Source of the DNA: VXNE01 sp963664635
Lineage (GTDB): Bacteria > Pseudomonadota > Gammaproteobacteria > Pseudomonadales > Azotimanducaceae
Length of the DNA stretch: 64,000 bases
Reading direction: 5' to 3'
Assembly (NCBI GenBank): GCA_963664635.1
Contig: OY761542.1
Location: 4,402,001 to 4,466,000 of the forward strand
The position numbers and the translations under genes are program-made. The notes below the pieces were generated by a model, which was not told the DNA's origin, made no database searches, and worked only from the letters and a program-made list of their open reading frames with translations. Below, piece by piece: positions 8,771 through 17,816 of the stretch; the stretch's first letter is position 1, and every line of letters begins with the position of its first letter.

Positions 8771-9199
8771 ATGAAGACCGTCAGCACGCGTCCTCGGGAT
8801 GTCGAGCGCGCGTGGTACGTAATCGACGCCGAGAGCCAGACGCTCGGCCGCCTGGCGACCGCGATCGCGCATCGCCTGCGCGGCAAGCACAAGGCCGCCT
8901 ACACGCCGCACGTCGATACGGGCGACTATGTCGTGGTGGTCAACGCCGAGAAGGTGCGCGTGACCGGCAACAAGGCCACCGCAAAGACCTACTACCGTCA
9001 CTCCGGGTACCCGGGGGGCATCAAGGCGACGCGTTTCGACGAAATGCTTGAGAAGCATCCGGAGCGGGTCATCGAAAAGGCCGTCAAGGGCATGTTGCCG
9101 CACAATCCCCTGGGGCGCGCGGTATTCCGCAAGCTCAAGGTGTACGCCGGCCCAGATCACCCACATTCGGCACAGCAGCCGAAGCCGCTGGCGCCGTAG
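8771..9199 (+). CDS. rplM: 50S ribosomal protein L13
   Basis: Large-subunit protein of 142 residues, full length. Hallmarks are the start MKTVSTRP, WYVIDAESQTLGRLAT, GDYVVVVNAEKV and KGMLPHNPLGRAVFRKLKVY with the HPHSAQQP tail. The partner rpsI follows after 45 nt, so the two are probably co-transcribed. Confidence 0.98.
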   Translation: MKTVSTRPRDVERAWYVIDAESQTLGRLATAIAHRLRGKHKAAYTPHVDTGDYVVVVNAEKVRVTGNKATAKTYYRHSGYPGGIKATRFDEMLEKHPERVIEKAVKGMLPHNPLGRAVFRKLKVYAGPDHPHSAQQPKPLAP

Positions 9200-9244
9200 C
9201 TCCGGCGCGCGGCCAAGGCGGTCCCGGTTTTGTAGAGGACGAGC

Positions 9245-9673
9245 ATGGCACAGGGCATGGCACAGGGCTTGGCGGGGGGCTTGGCAGGAGAACAGCACTA
9301 CGGCACCGGCCGCCGCAAGAGTTCCACCGCGCGGGTGTTCGTACGGCCCGGAAACGGTCGTATTCTCGTGAACGAGCGGCCGGTGGACGAGTACTTCGGG
9401 CGTGAGACCGCACGCATGATCGTACGCCAGCCGCTCGAAGTGGCCGGGGCGCTGGACCGGTTCGACATAACGGTGACGGTCAAGGGCGGCGGGTCGTCCG
9501 GGCAGGCCGGCGCCATCCGGCACGGCATCGCCCGCGCCCTCGTGGACTACGACGAAACCCTGCGGAGCAGCCTGCGGCAAGCCGGCTTCGTGACCCGCGA
9601 CGCGCGGGAGGTGGAACGCAAGAAGGTCGGGCTGCGCAAGGCTCGCAAGCGGCCGCAATACTCGAAGCGGTGA
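9245..9673 (+). CDS. rpsI: 30S ribosomal protein S9
   Basis: Small-subunit protein whose C-terminal tail reaches the P-site tRNA; the tail RPQYSKR is intact. Core signatures are YGTGRRKSSTARVF, GGGSSGQAGAIRHGIARAL and RDAREVERKKVGL. The N-terminus carries about 15 extra residues built of Met/Gly-rich repeats (MAQGMAQGLAGGLAG) before the normal start region. ATG codons at 9245 and 9257 lie in the repeat; 9245 follows a purine-rich stretch (AGAGGACGAG). The extension is odd but mild. Confidence 0.96.
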   Translation: MAQGMAQGLAGGLAGEQHYGTGRRKSSTARVFVRPGNGRILVNERPVDEYFGRETARMIVRQPLEVAGALDRFDITVTVKGGGSSGQAGAIRHGIARALVDYDETLRSSLRQAGFVTRDAREVERKKVGLRKARKRPQYSKR

Positions 9674-9749
9674 GCCGCGACGAGGTCCATCGGGCGGTTT
9701 CCGGGAACCCCATGACCACACCGCGGGAGCACGGCGGGAGAGGCTTGGC

Positions 9750-10352
9750 TTGAGCGACGAGACCATCAACACCGGGCGCCGGTACTTCCTGATCGCTTCG
9801 ACCACGGCCATCGGCGGCGTGGGCGTGATCGGGGCGGCCGTACCCTTCGTCAAGGCGTGGATGCCGAGCGCCAAGGCGAAAGCGCTCGGAGCGCCCATCC
9901 GCATCGACATCGGGAAGCTCCGCCCCGGCGAGCTTCTCGGCCCCATACCCGCGTGGCGCGGCCAACCCGTGTTCGTCGTCTATCGCGCCTCGGATTCCCT
10001 CGCGTTGCTCGAGTCCGATACGGCCGACCTGGCGGATCCGGACTCCGAGAACACCGACATGCAACCCGACTACGCCCGCAACCCATGGCGTTCGAGGCGG
10101 CCGGAGATCGGCGTCTATCTCGGCCTCTGCACGCATCTCGGCTGCTCTCCCAAGTACTACGGCGAAGTCCAGCCCGAGACGTTCGACACGGACTGGCAGG
10201 GCGGTTTCTTCTGCCCCTGCCACGGCTCCCGCTTCGACCTCGCCGGCCGGGTGGTCAAGAGCGTGCCGGCGCCGGACAACCTGCCCGTGCCGCCCCACTT
10301 CTTCGAGACGGACGACGTGATCGTCATCGGTCTGGACGCGGAGACCGCCTGA
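9750..10352 (+). CDS. petA: Ubiquinol-cytochrome c reductase Rieske iron-sulfur subunit
   Basis: Rieske [2Fe-2S] protein of the cytochrome bc1 complex, which accepts an electron from ubiquinol at the Qo site. An N-terminal membrane anchor with a twin-arginine signature (GRRYFLIASTTAIGGVG) is seen at residues 9-34. The cluster ligands are in CTHLGC and CPCHGSRFD. The start is TTG at 9750, after GGGAG at suitable distance. The stop overlaps the petB ATG by one base, so the petABC genes form a tight operon. Confidence 0.97.
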   Translation: MSDETINTGRRYFLIASTTAIGGVGVIGAAVPFVKAWMPSAKAKALGAPIRIDIGKLRPGELLGPIPAWRGQPVFVVYRASDSLALLESDTADLADPDSENTDMQPDYARNPWRSRRPEIGVYLGLCTHLGCSPKYYGEVQPETFDTDWQGGFFCPCHGSRFDLAGRVVKSVPAPDNLPVPPHFFETDDVIVIGLDAETA

Positions 10353-11614
10353 TGGCCGAGACGGATACCGGCGCGCCCGGCCGCCTGACGCGTTTCGTGG
10401 CATGGCTCGACGAGCGCATGCCGCTGACGGAGACCATCGAGTACCACGCGACGAAATACTACGCGCCGAAGAACTTCAACTTCTGGTACTACTTCGGCGT
10501 CCTGGCGATGGTCGTGCTCGTCATCCAGATCCTCTCCGGCATCTGGCTCACGATGTCCTACGTGCCGAGCGGGGACGGCGCCTTCGCGTCCGTCGAGTAC
10601 ATCATGCGCGACGTGGAGTACGGCTGGCTCATCCGCTACCTGCATTCCACCGGCGCCTCGGCGTTCTTCCTGGTCGTCTACCTGCACATGTTCCGCGCCC
10701 TGGCGTACGGCTCGTACCGCGCGCCACGGGAGCTGCTGTGGCTCATCGGCATGGCCATCTACCTCGTGCTGATGGCGGAAGGATTCTTCGGCTACGTCCT
10801 GACGTGGGGCAACATGTCGTTCTGGGCGGCGCAGGTCATCGTTTCGCTGGTCGGCGCCATTCCCTTCGTCGGACCCGAACTGATGGAGTGGGTCCGCGGC
10901 GACTACGGGATGTCCGAGATCACGCTGAACCGCTTCTTCGCGCTGCACGTCGTCGCGCTGCCGCTGGCCCTGGTCGCACTGGTGTTCCTCCACGTCGTCG
11001 CGCTGCACCACGTGGGCTCGAACAACCCCGACGGGGTCGACATCAAGAAGCACAAGGACGCCCAGGGCGTGCCGCTCGACGGTATCCCCTTCCATCCGTA
11101 CTACACGGTGCACGACCTGATGGCGACCATCGGCTTCCTCATCGTGTTCTGCGCGATCGTGTTTTTCGCCCCGGAGATGTTCGGGTACTTCATCGAGAAG
11201 CCGAACTTCGAGGAGGCGGATCCACTGAAGACCCCCGAACACATCGCGCCGGTCTGGTACTACACGCCTTTCTACGCCATGCTGCGGGCGGCCACGTTCC
11301 CGCTGTTCGGCCTGTCCGCCAAGTTCTGGGGTCTCGTCGTCATGGCGGTCGCCATCGTGATCCCGGCGATCCTCCCCTGGCTGGACCGCGGGAAGGTGCG
11401 CTCGATCCGGTACAAGGGACTGCTCTCCAGGCTGATGCTGGCCATGCTCGTCGTCAGCTTCATCGTGCTCGGCTATCTGGGCACCATCCCGCCGTCGCCC
11501 ACGGCCACGGCCCTGGCGCAGGTCTTCACCGTGCTCTATTTCGCCTATTTCCTGCTGATGCCGTGGTACTCGCGCATCGACCGCACCAGACCCGTGCCGG
11601 ATCGCATCCCGTGA
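10352..11614 (+). CDS. petB: Cytochrome b of the bc1 complex
   Basis: Membrane subunit holding hemes bL and bH and both quinone sites. About 420 residues with roughly eight or nine hydrophobic helices. Heme-ligand histidines are in RYLHSTGASAFFLVVYLHMF (helix B) and in FFALHVVALPLALVALVFLH (helix D). The Qo-site motif appears as PVWYYTPFYAMLR rather than classic PEWY. The ATG overlaps the petA stop and the stop overlaps the petC GTG by 4 nt. Confidence 0.97.
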   Translation: MAETDTGAPGRLTRFVAWLDERMPLTETIEYHATKYYAPKNFNFWYYFGVLAMVVLVIQILSGIWLTMSYVPSGDGAFASVEYIMRDVEYGWLIRYLHSTGASAFFLVVYLHMFRALAYGSYRAPRELLWLIGMAIYLVLMAEGFFGYVLTWGNMSFWAAQVIVSLVGAIPFVGPELMEWVRGDYGMSEITLNRFFALHVVALPLALVALVFLHVVALHHVGSNNPDGVDIKKHKDAQGVPLDGIPFHPYYTVHDLMATIGFLIVFCAIVFFAPEMFGYFIEKPNFEEADPLKTPEHIAPVWYYTPFYAMLRAATFPLFGLSAKFWGLVVMAVAIVIPAILPWLDRGKVRSIRYKGLLSRLMLAMLVVSFIVLGYLGTIPPSPTATALAQVFTVLYFAYFLLMPWYSRIDRTRPVPDRIP

Positions 11615-12402
11615 CCGCACGAGCCCGCGCACTGCTCTGCGCCTGCCTGACTGCCGGCCTCACTGCCGGGATGGCGCTGCCGGCCTCCGCCGCCACGACG
11701 GACTGGCCCATGCAGCCCATGGAACCCGACCTGCACGACAAGCCGTCCCTGCAGCGCGGACTGTCGCTGTACGTCAACTACTGCCTCGGGTGCCACTCGC
11801 TGAAGTTCCAGCGCTACCAGCGCACCGCCGACGACCTCGGCATCCCGCACGAACTGTTCCTCGAAAACCTGGTGTTCACCGGGCAGAAGATCGGCGGCCT
11901 GATGGCGACGTCGATGCCCGAGGAGGAGGCCAAGGCGTGGTTCGGGGCCAAGCCGCCCGATCTGACCATGGTCGCCCGCCTGCGCGGCGTCGAGTGGCTC
12001 TACAACTACCTGAATACCTTCTATCTCGACCCCACCCGCCCCTTCGGGGTGAACAACATGGTGTTCGAGAACGTCGGCATGCCCCATGTGATGATGGACC
12101 TGCAGGGCGTACAGCGCGAGGTGTGCCGGGGCTTCAGGCCCGTGGACCTGCTCGACGGCGAATCGGTGATCGTCACCGAGCGCGAGCCGCACTGTTTTCT
12201 CGAAGTCGACGAAGGCTCCGGCAAGTTCAGTGCCGAGGAGTTCGACGGCGCCGTCTACGACATCGTCAACTTCCTGTACTACTCCGGTGAACCGACCCGC
12301 CTGGAACGGGAGCGACTGGGCGTCTACGTCCTGCTCTTCCTGGCGCTGCTGTTCGTCTTCGCGTATCTGCTCAATCGCGAATACTGGAAGGACGTCCACT
12401 GA
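11611..12402 (+). CDS. petC: Cytochrome c1 of the bc1 complex
   Basis: Membrane-anchored c-type cytochrome that passes electrons from the Rieske protein to soluble cytochrome c. A signal peptide (ALLCACLTAGLTAGMALPASA) precedes the mature chain. The heme-binding motif is CLGCH at about residue 56, and a C-terminal anchor (LLFLALLFVFAYLL) ends the protein. About 263 residues. The GTG start at 11611 overlaps the petB stop (GTGA). Confidence 0.96.
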   Translation: MTARARALLCACLTAGLTAGMALPASAATTDWPMQPMEPDLHDKPSLQRGLSLYVNYCLGCHSLKFQRYQRTADDLGIPHELFLENLVFTGQKIGGLMATSMPEEEAKAWFGAKPPDLTMVARLRGVEWLYNYLNTFYLDPTRPFGVNNMVFENVGMPHVMMDLQGVQREVCRGFRPVDLLDGESVIVTEREPHCFLEVDEGSGKFSAEEFDGAVYDIVNFLYYSGEPTRLERERLGVYVLLFLALLFVFAYLLNREYWKDVH

Positions 12403-12419
12403 TCCTGCGCGAGGTGCCA

Positions 12420-13052
12420 ATGAGCGTCCTGACTAGGCGAGGCTCGATGACCCTGTTTTCGGATGCGTCCGACCACCAGAGCCACCGGGTGCGGATGGTC
12501 GTGGCCGAGAAAGGCATCAACGTCGAAATCGTCGACGTCGATCCACGCCACAAACCGCAGGAACTGGGGCAGATCAACCCCTACAACACGTTGCCGACGC
12601 TCCTGGACCGCGAACTCGTGCTGTACGAGAGCACGGTGATCATGGAGTACCTCGACGAGCGCTTTCCCCATCCGCCGCTGCTCGCCGTCTATCCGGTCGC
12701 CCGGGCGCAGAGCCGGCTCCTGATGCACCGCATCGAGAAGGACTGGAGCCGACGCGTGAACCTGCTCATGGCCGGGAGGGGGCGCGCGGAGTCCCTCGCC
12801 AGGGCGCGCAAGGATCTGAGCGAGAGTCTGCTCGCCGTGGCCCCGGTGTTCAGCAGCCAGTCGTTCTTCATGAGCGACGAGTTCACCCTCGTCGACTGCT
12901 GCGTGGCGCCCATCCTGTGGCGGCTGAAGGCCATGGACATCAAGCTGCCCGAGCGTTCGACGCGGGCCATGCGCCAGTACATGCGGCGCATCGCCGAGCG
13001 GGAGTCGTTTCGGCGCAGCCTCACCGAAACGGAAGTCGAAATGCGGGAGTGA
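12420..13052 (+). CDS. sspA: Stringent starvation protein A
   Basis: GST-fold protein without glutathione chemistry that binds RNA polymerase in gammaproteobacteria and acts during starvation and acid stress. Family signatures are MTLFSDASDHQSHRVRM, NPYNTLPTLLDRELVLYES and VIMEYLDERFPHPPLLPVY-like text (here LLAVYPVARA). ATG at 12420 gives about 210 residues; a GTG 6 nt earlier is possible. It lies 17 nt after petC and directly before sspB, the classic arrangement. Confidence 0.96.
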   Translation: MSVLTRRGSMTLFSDASDHQSHRVRMVVAEKGINVEIVDVDPRHKPQELGQINPYNTLPTLLDRELVLYESTVIMEYLDERFPHPPLLAVYPVARAQSRLLMHRIEKDWSRRVNLLMAGRGRAESLARARKDLSESLLAVAPVFSSQSFFMSDEFTLVDCCVAPILWRLKAMDIKLPERSTRAMRQYMRRIAERESFRRSLTETEVEMRE

Positions 13053-13053
13053 C

Positions 13054-13518
13054 GTGCGCCCGCACCGCCCCTACCTGATACGCGCGCTGATCGACTGGAT
13101 CGTCGACAACGGCTGGACGCCACACCTGCTGATCGCCGCGGACGTCGACGGCGTCGAGGTCCCCCGCGACCATGTCCAGGACGGCCGCATCGTACTGAAC
13201 ATCTCCGCCCGGGCGGTGCGCGGCTTCGTCTGCGCCGACGACGCCGTGTCGTTCGACTCCCGTTTCGGCGGTCGTCCGTTCCACGTCGTCGCGCCCATGG
13301 CGGGCGTCGTCGCGGTCTACGCGCGGGAGAACGGCGCGGGCCTGGCATTCCAGGGCAGCCACGTGTCTGGCGGCTTCGCCGCCGCGGCACCGGCAACCGA
13401 TGCGGCCGGCACCAATCCATCGGCAAGCCCGACCGGTCGGCGAGAGGAAACGCCGCCGGACTCCAGGCGCCCTCCCCGTGCGAAACGGGGCGGACCGAAA
13501 CTCACCGTCATCGACTAA
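13054..13518 (+). CDS. sspB: ClpXP protease specificity-enhancing factor SspB
   Basis: Adaptor that delivers ssrA-tagged proteins to ClpXP. The body RPYLIRALIDWIVDNGWTPHL, then IVLNISARAVRGF and FHVVAPMAGVVAVYARENGAGL, is typical. A disordered linker leads to the C-terminal ClpX-binding peptide PKLTVID. The GTG start at 13054 is one base after the sspA stop. Its 3' end converges on and overlaps the dolP stop region by about 11 nt. Confidence 0.94.
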   Translation: MRPHRPYLIRALIDWIVDNGWTPHLLIAADVDGVEVPRDHVQDGRIVLNISARAVRGFVCADDAVSFDSRFGGRPFHVVAPMAGVVAVYARENGAGLAFQGSHVSGGFAAAAPATDAAGTNPSASPTGRREETPPDSRRPPRAKRGGPKLTVID

Positions 13519-14173
13519 GAAACCTCCGATCAACCCCATCCACGGGCTTGATCGGGTCAGCCGCCGGGTCGACGTATTCGAACGCCTTGACGACCTTCTG
13601 AACGCCGACCACCGAGCGCGCCACGCTGGCGGCCGAGTCTCCCTGCACACGGGTGACGAGACCCATCAGGTAGACGACATCGTTGCGTATGACGACCTTG
13701 ATGCGGTCCGCGTCGACCTCCTCGCTCGCGACGAGGCTGCCCTTCACCTTGATGCCCAGCAGGCGGTCGTTGAGCCTCGACACCGTGGTGATCGGCAGGC
13801 CCACCTCGATCTCGTTGTGGATCCGGCGGACCCTGCGCACCTGCTCGTCGACCGCGCGCCGTGCCTCCCGCTTGAGAGACTCTTCGGAGACCAGACCGGT
13901 CAGCAGCACGACTCCGTTGAAGCTGGTGACCCGAATCTGGCTCTCCCGCAACGGTTCGCTGGCCTCCCGGATGACCCGCGCAGCCGCCCTCTCGATCCCT
14001 TCGTCGTCAAAGATGACCCCGGGGGTTCGGGCGCCCGGATCATGGCCGGTGAGGGTCGCGCAGGACATCGCGCAGAGCGACAGCGCGACGCACAGGCCGC
14101 GGGCAAGCGCCCGTACCCCTCCAGGGAAGCTCCGATCAAGAGCCGCCCTGGTCACGATCAGCAGAGAATGCAT
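13508..14173 (-). CDS. dolP: BON-domain outer-membrane lipoprotein, DolP/YraP-like
   Basis: Lipoprotein with two BON domains (about residues 50-125 and 130-205), a fold that binds phospholipid membranes; DolP supports outer-membrane integrity. A lipoprotein signal is visible (LCVALSLCAMSC, lipid-bearing Cys about residue 38). BON signatures include VTSFNGVVLLTGLVSEE and VVIRNDVVYLMGLVTR. The ATG at 14173 overlaps the end of yraN by 38 nt; a GTG at 14155 is an alternative. The usual neighbour diaA is absent. The last about 17 residues are encoded by a dispersed repeat. Confidence 0.88.
   Translation of the reverse strand: MHSLLIVTRAALDRSFPGGVRALARGLCVALSLCAMSCATLTGHDPGARTPGVIFDDEGIERAAARVIREASEPLRESQIRVTSFNGVVLLTGLVSEESLKREARRAVDEQVRRVRRIHNEIEVGLPITTVSRLNDRLLGIKVKGSLVASEEVDADRIKVVIRNDVVYLMGLVTRVQGDSAASVARSVVGVQKVVKAFEYVDPAADPIKPVDGVDRRFLSR
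13517..13560 (+). repeat. Dispersed palindromic repeat, family 1, copy A
   Basis: About 44 bp related to copies at 32.2 and 41.4 kb. It is an imperfect hairpin around GATCAACCCCATCC and GGGCTTGATCGG. It begins at the sspB stop, and its other strand encodes part of the dolP C-terminus. See the finding on this family. Confidence 0.75.
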
Positions 14174-14540
14174 CGGGTATCCACTCGACGTTCGCGAAAA
14201 AGTGTGTCCCGGACATCGACACCACGTCAAATCGCGACGTGTCCGAAGAGTAGCGGGGGTGCTCCGCGAGATACGCCTCCGCGGTGCGCGCCAGTCGACG
14301 CTGCTTGCGGCGGTCGACGGACGTGGCGCCGTCCTCCCAGGCGCCCGGCCCCCGCAGCCGCACCTCCACGAACACCAGCACGGCGCCGTCGCGCATGACG
14401 AGGTCCAGTTCGCCCCACGGTCTGGCGTAGTTCCGGGCCAGGGTCGTCAGGCCGCGCCGGCGCAGGAAGCGTTCCGCGCGGCGCTCCGCGCGGCGGCCGG
14501 CCCGCCCGGCGCGGCGGCCGCCCGTCGGCCGCCGGCTCAC
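14136..14540 (-). CDS. yraN: UPF0102 family protein YraN
   Basis: Small protein (134 residues) of the YraN family, which has a Holliday-junction-resolvase-like nuclease fold but no established function. The diagnostic segment is NYARPWGELDLVMRDG followed by LVFVEVRLR, holding the conserved acidic residues of the fold. The arginine-rich N-terminus is low in complexity. The GTG at 14540 overlaps the lpoA stop (GTGA). Confidence 0.92.
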   Translation of the reverse strand: MSRRPTGGRRAGRAGRRAERRAERFLRRRGLTTLARNYARPWGELDLVMRDGAVLVFVEVRLRGPGAWEDGATSVDRRKQRRLARTAEAYLAEHPRYSSDTSRFDVVSMSGTHFFANVEWIPDAFSADRDQGGS

Positions 14541-16312
14541 CCGCCCGGCGGCGCGGCCGGCGGCAGGGGACGGAAGTTCCCGTCCCGCACCACGGCCCAC
14601 GCGGGTTCCCGGCGGATCGAGCCGTCGCCGGCCAGCCCGAGCGTCCCGGAGCCGCCCATGATCCGATGCTCCCCGGAGGCGAGCCAGGACAGGCGGTTGA
14701 CGATGCGAAACGCGTCCACGCCGAAGGCGAACAGCGACTCCGCAGGGCCGCGGACATTCGGAAACGGCCCCTGCAGGGCGCCTTTCAGCCGGGACGGGTA
14801 GAGGCGCCACGGCATGTCGCAGACACGCATGCCCTCCAGGGCGCGAGCGCCCTCCGGCAGCACCTGCGACGAGGCATAGACCGGCACGTCGGCGGCGTAG
14901 TGAAAGCGCAGCGCGGCGGCGAGCGAGTCCGCGTGGTCGCCGTCCAGCAGCGCGACGACGGCATCGACGTCCGCGCGGCGGCGCGGCGTGAACTCGACCT
15001 CCCTGCCGCCGAACAGTCGCGTGAGCGCCGTTCGTCTGGCCTGGCTTTCTTCGATCGCGAACGCTGCCCCCACCCCCGTCGTGACTTCCTTGATATCCGG
15101 GAAGACCCCGACGTCGACGAGTTCGACGGTGTCCGGCAGCCCTCCCTCCAGCGCGGCCAGCGCCCGCTCCGACCAGTCGGTTCGGGCACGGAACACCATG
15201 ATCCGGCGCCGGCCGTCCGCCGCGGTCCGGCGCGCGAGCGCTCGCCCTTCGTCTTCCACGGCCAGGGCGAACTGGACCAGCCGCGGGGGGTCCGCGCGGC
15301 GGCCATCCGTGTCCGGCCTGGAAATCGAGTTCAGCGTCACGGTGGGGATGACCGGATCGAGGGCCCACATGCGCGCCACGTTCTCCTTGGACAGGGGACC
15401 CACGATGGCGTCCGCGCCGCCCGCCATGGCTTGCTCGTACAACGCGTCCACCGTTGCCGCGCCCGTGTCGTGGAGCACGACCGACTGCGACGGCAGCGGT
15501 CCCGCCGCGTAATACGCCGCCAGGAAACCGTCACGCACCCGTGCGCCGGCATTCGCGAGGCGTCCGGACAGCGGCAGCAGCAACGCGATCCGCCGGGGCG
15601 CCGGTGCGTCCAGCCCCAACGGCCGTGCAAGGGCCGCCGGATGGTCCGGGCGCCCCTGCCTCCAACCCCGCCACAGGGTGTGCTGGCGCGCCGGCGTCAG
15701 CGCGTCGCCGTAGGTCGCCAGGAACCGCCACCAGGCCCGTTCCGCGACCGTCGCGGCCATGCGTCCGCGCTCGACCAGCCGGTGGGTCTGCGCACGCGTC
15801 CCGTGACGCCAGATCGCGCGGCCCAGTGTCAGGGCGTCGGCCGAGGTCCCGGCGGCGAAGGTCAGGAGGCTCGCCACGGCGCCCGCGTAGTCGCCCCGAG
15901 CCGCCACGAGGTCGGCCCGCAGCGTGGCGAGACGAACGTGCCGGACAGCGGACGTGGCGGTGAGGGCATCGACCCTCGCGGCAGCCCCGTCGACGTCGCC
16001 GGCCGCGAACGCCAGCCCCGCGTCGAGCAGATCGAGCTGCCGCCGTTCGACGGTCTCGAAGGGCTGCACGGCGTCCGCGGCCGCGAGCGCATCCCGTGCG
16101 CTGCGCGCCGCCGCGACATCTCCCGCGTCGAGGAACGTCCATGCCGCCCGCATGCGGCCCGCCCGCATGCTCGCCGGCGCCGATGCCGCGTCGACGGGGA
16201 GCGCGACCGGCGCCGGCGTGTCGGCGGCGGTATCCCGCCCAGCGGTCCGGGACTGGCATCCCGCGGTGGCGATGAGCGCCAGCGCGGCCGTCCCGAGCGC
16301 AAGCGCCCGCAT
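14537..16312 (-). CDS. lpoA: Penicillin-binding protein activator LpoA
   Basis: Outer-membrane lipoprotein that reaches through the periplasm to activate PBP1a transpeptidation. Lipobox LIATAGC with Cys19 is at the end of a short signal peptide. An N-terminal TPR-like helical region (about 45-230) is followed by a periplasmic-binding-protein-like domain from about 245 (RIALLLPLSGRLANAGARVRDGFLAAYY, IVGPLSKENVARM). About 591 residues, normal for the family. ATG at 16312; the divergent rsmI starts 61 nt away, as in many gammaproteobacteria. Confidence 0.93.
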   Translation of the reverse strand: MRALALGTAALALIATAGCQSRTAGRDTAADTPAPVALPVDAASAPASMRAGRMRAAWTFLDAGDVAAARSARDALAAADAVQPFETVERRQLDLLDAGLAFAAGDVDGAAARVDALTATSAVRHVRLATLRADLVAARGDYAGAVASLLTFAAGTSADALTLGRAIWRHGTRAQTHRLVERGRMAATVAERAWWRFLATYGDALTPARQHTLWRGWRQGRPDHPAALARPLGLDAPAPRRIALLLPLSGRLANAGARVRDGFLAAYYAAGPLPSQSVVLHDTGAATVDALYEQAMAGGADAIVGPLSKENVARMWALDPVIPTVTLNSISRPDTDGRRADPPRLVQFALAVEDEGRALARRTAADGRRRIMVFRARTDWSERALAALEGGLPDTVELVDVGVFPDIKEVTTGVGAAFAIEESQARRTALTRLFGGREVEFTPRRRADVDAVVALLDGDHADSLAAALRFHYAADVPVYASSQVLPEGARALEGMRVCDMPWRLYPSRLKGALQGPFPNVRGPAESLFAFGVDAFRIVNRLSWLASGEHRIMGGSGTLGLAGDGSIRREPAWAVVRDGNFRPLPPAAPPGG

Positions 16313-17214
16313 GGAGCGATGCTCCCGGGTCGCGTACGCTCTCGAGCGTCCGCCGCCGCGCACGAGCCGTCCAATGACAACGTCGAGGAACACCGGAACC
16401 CTGTACGTCGTGGCCACGCCCATTGGAAACCTGGAAGACCTCACCGTACGAGCGGCGGGAGTCCTCAAAGCGGTTGCGACAGTGGCCTGCGAAGATACCA
16501 GACGGTGCCGCATCCTGTTGCGGCACGTCGATGCGTCTCCGGACGAACTGCTCAGTCTGCACGACCAGAACGAAGCCGCCGCCACGCGCCGCGTCATGGC
16601 CCGACTGTCCGCCGGGCGGGACGTGGCCCTCGTCTCCGACGCCGGGACGCCCCGGCTCTCCGATCCGGGCTTCGAACTCGTGCGGGCGGCGCATCGGGCG
16701 CGGCTGACCGTCAGCCCCATTCCCGGGCCGAGCGCCTTGACCGCGGCGCTGTCGGCATCGCCCCTCGCCGCGACCCCCTTCACCTTCGAGGGCTTCCTCC
16801 CCGCCAGGAAAGGTCCGCGCAGACAGGTCCTGACGCACCTCCTGCGGCGGCCCGAGACGACGGTCTTCTTCGAGGCGCCGCACCGGCTCGCCAGGACGCT
16901 GGAGGACCTCCGCGAGCTCGGCGCCGGGGACCGCCCGATCACCGTCTGCCGGGAAATGACCAAGGCTTTCGAGACCATCGTCCACGGTCCGGTCGCAGAG
17001 GCGCTGACCCGCATCGGCCCCCTCAAGGGAGAGTTCGTGTGCGTGCTCGAAGGCTCCCGGGAACCCCCGCGCACCGCTGGCGAGTCGCTCCTCGACCTGC
17101 TCCTCGACGAACTCCCGCCCGCCCGCGCGGCCCGGATCGCCGCGCGCGCGACCGGCGAATCCCGCACGGCGCTGTACCGCCAGGCGACCCGGCGGCGTGG
17201 TAAGGTCCCACCGC

Positions 17215-17609
<395 letters not shown>

Positions 17610-17716
17610 GCTCTCCATCCGCGTGTCAAAGGGCGTGTGCAAGGGTGTGTTCAAGCCTCGCCGCCGCGTCCGTCCACACCCCTGCCAAGTCCCAAAATAC
17701 AGTCCGAAAATACCGG

Positions 17717-17744
17717 TTGACACCCTCCAGCGCCCTCTTATAGT
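17717..17744 (+). promoter_or_regulatory. Sigma-70 promoter of the dcw operon (Pmra)
   Basis: TTGACA at 17717-17722 and TATAGT at 17739-17744, 16 nt apart, give the best promoter match in the window. The predicted start near 17751 is about 65 nt before the mraZ ATG and is followed at once by MraZ boxes. Confidence 0.8.
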
Positions 17745-17753
17745 AGCGGCAAG

Positions 17754-17778
17754 TGGGAAATTTTGGGTGAATGTGGGT
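17754..17778 (+). promoter_or_regulatory. MraZ operator: three TGGG boxes
   Basis: TGGGA (17754), TGGGT (17764) and TGGGT (17774), each separated by exactly 5 nt. Direct TGGGN repeats on this 10-bp period are the known target of MraZ, which represses its own operon. Being just downstream of the -10 box, binding would block transcription initiation. Confidence 0.88.
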
Positions 17779-17816
17779 GAAATTGTCAGGTTGTGGCAAT
17801 CCCACCCGGACAAGCC

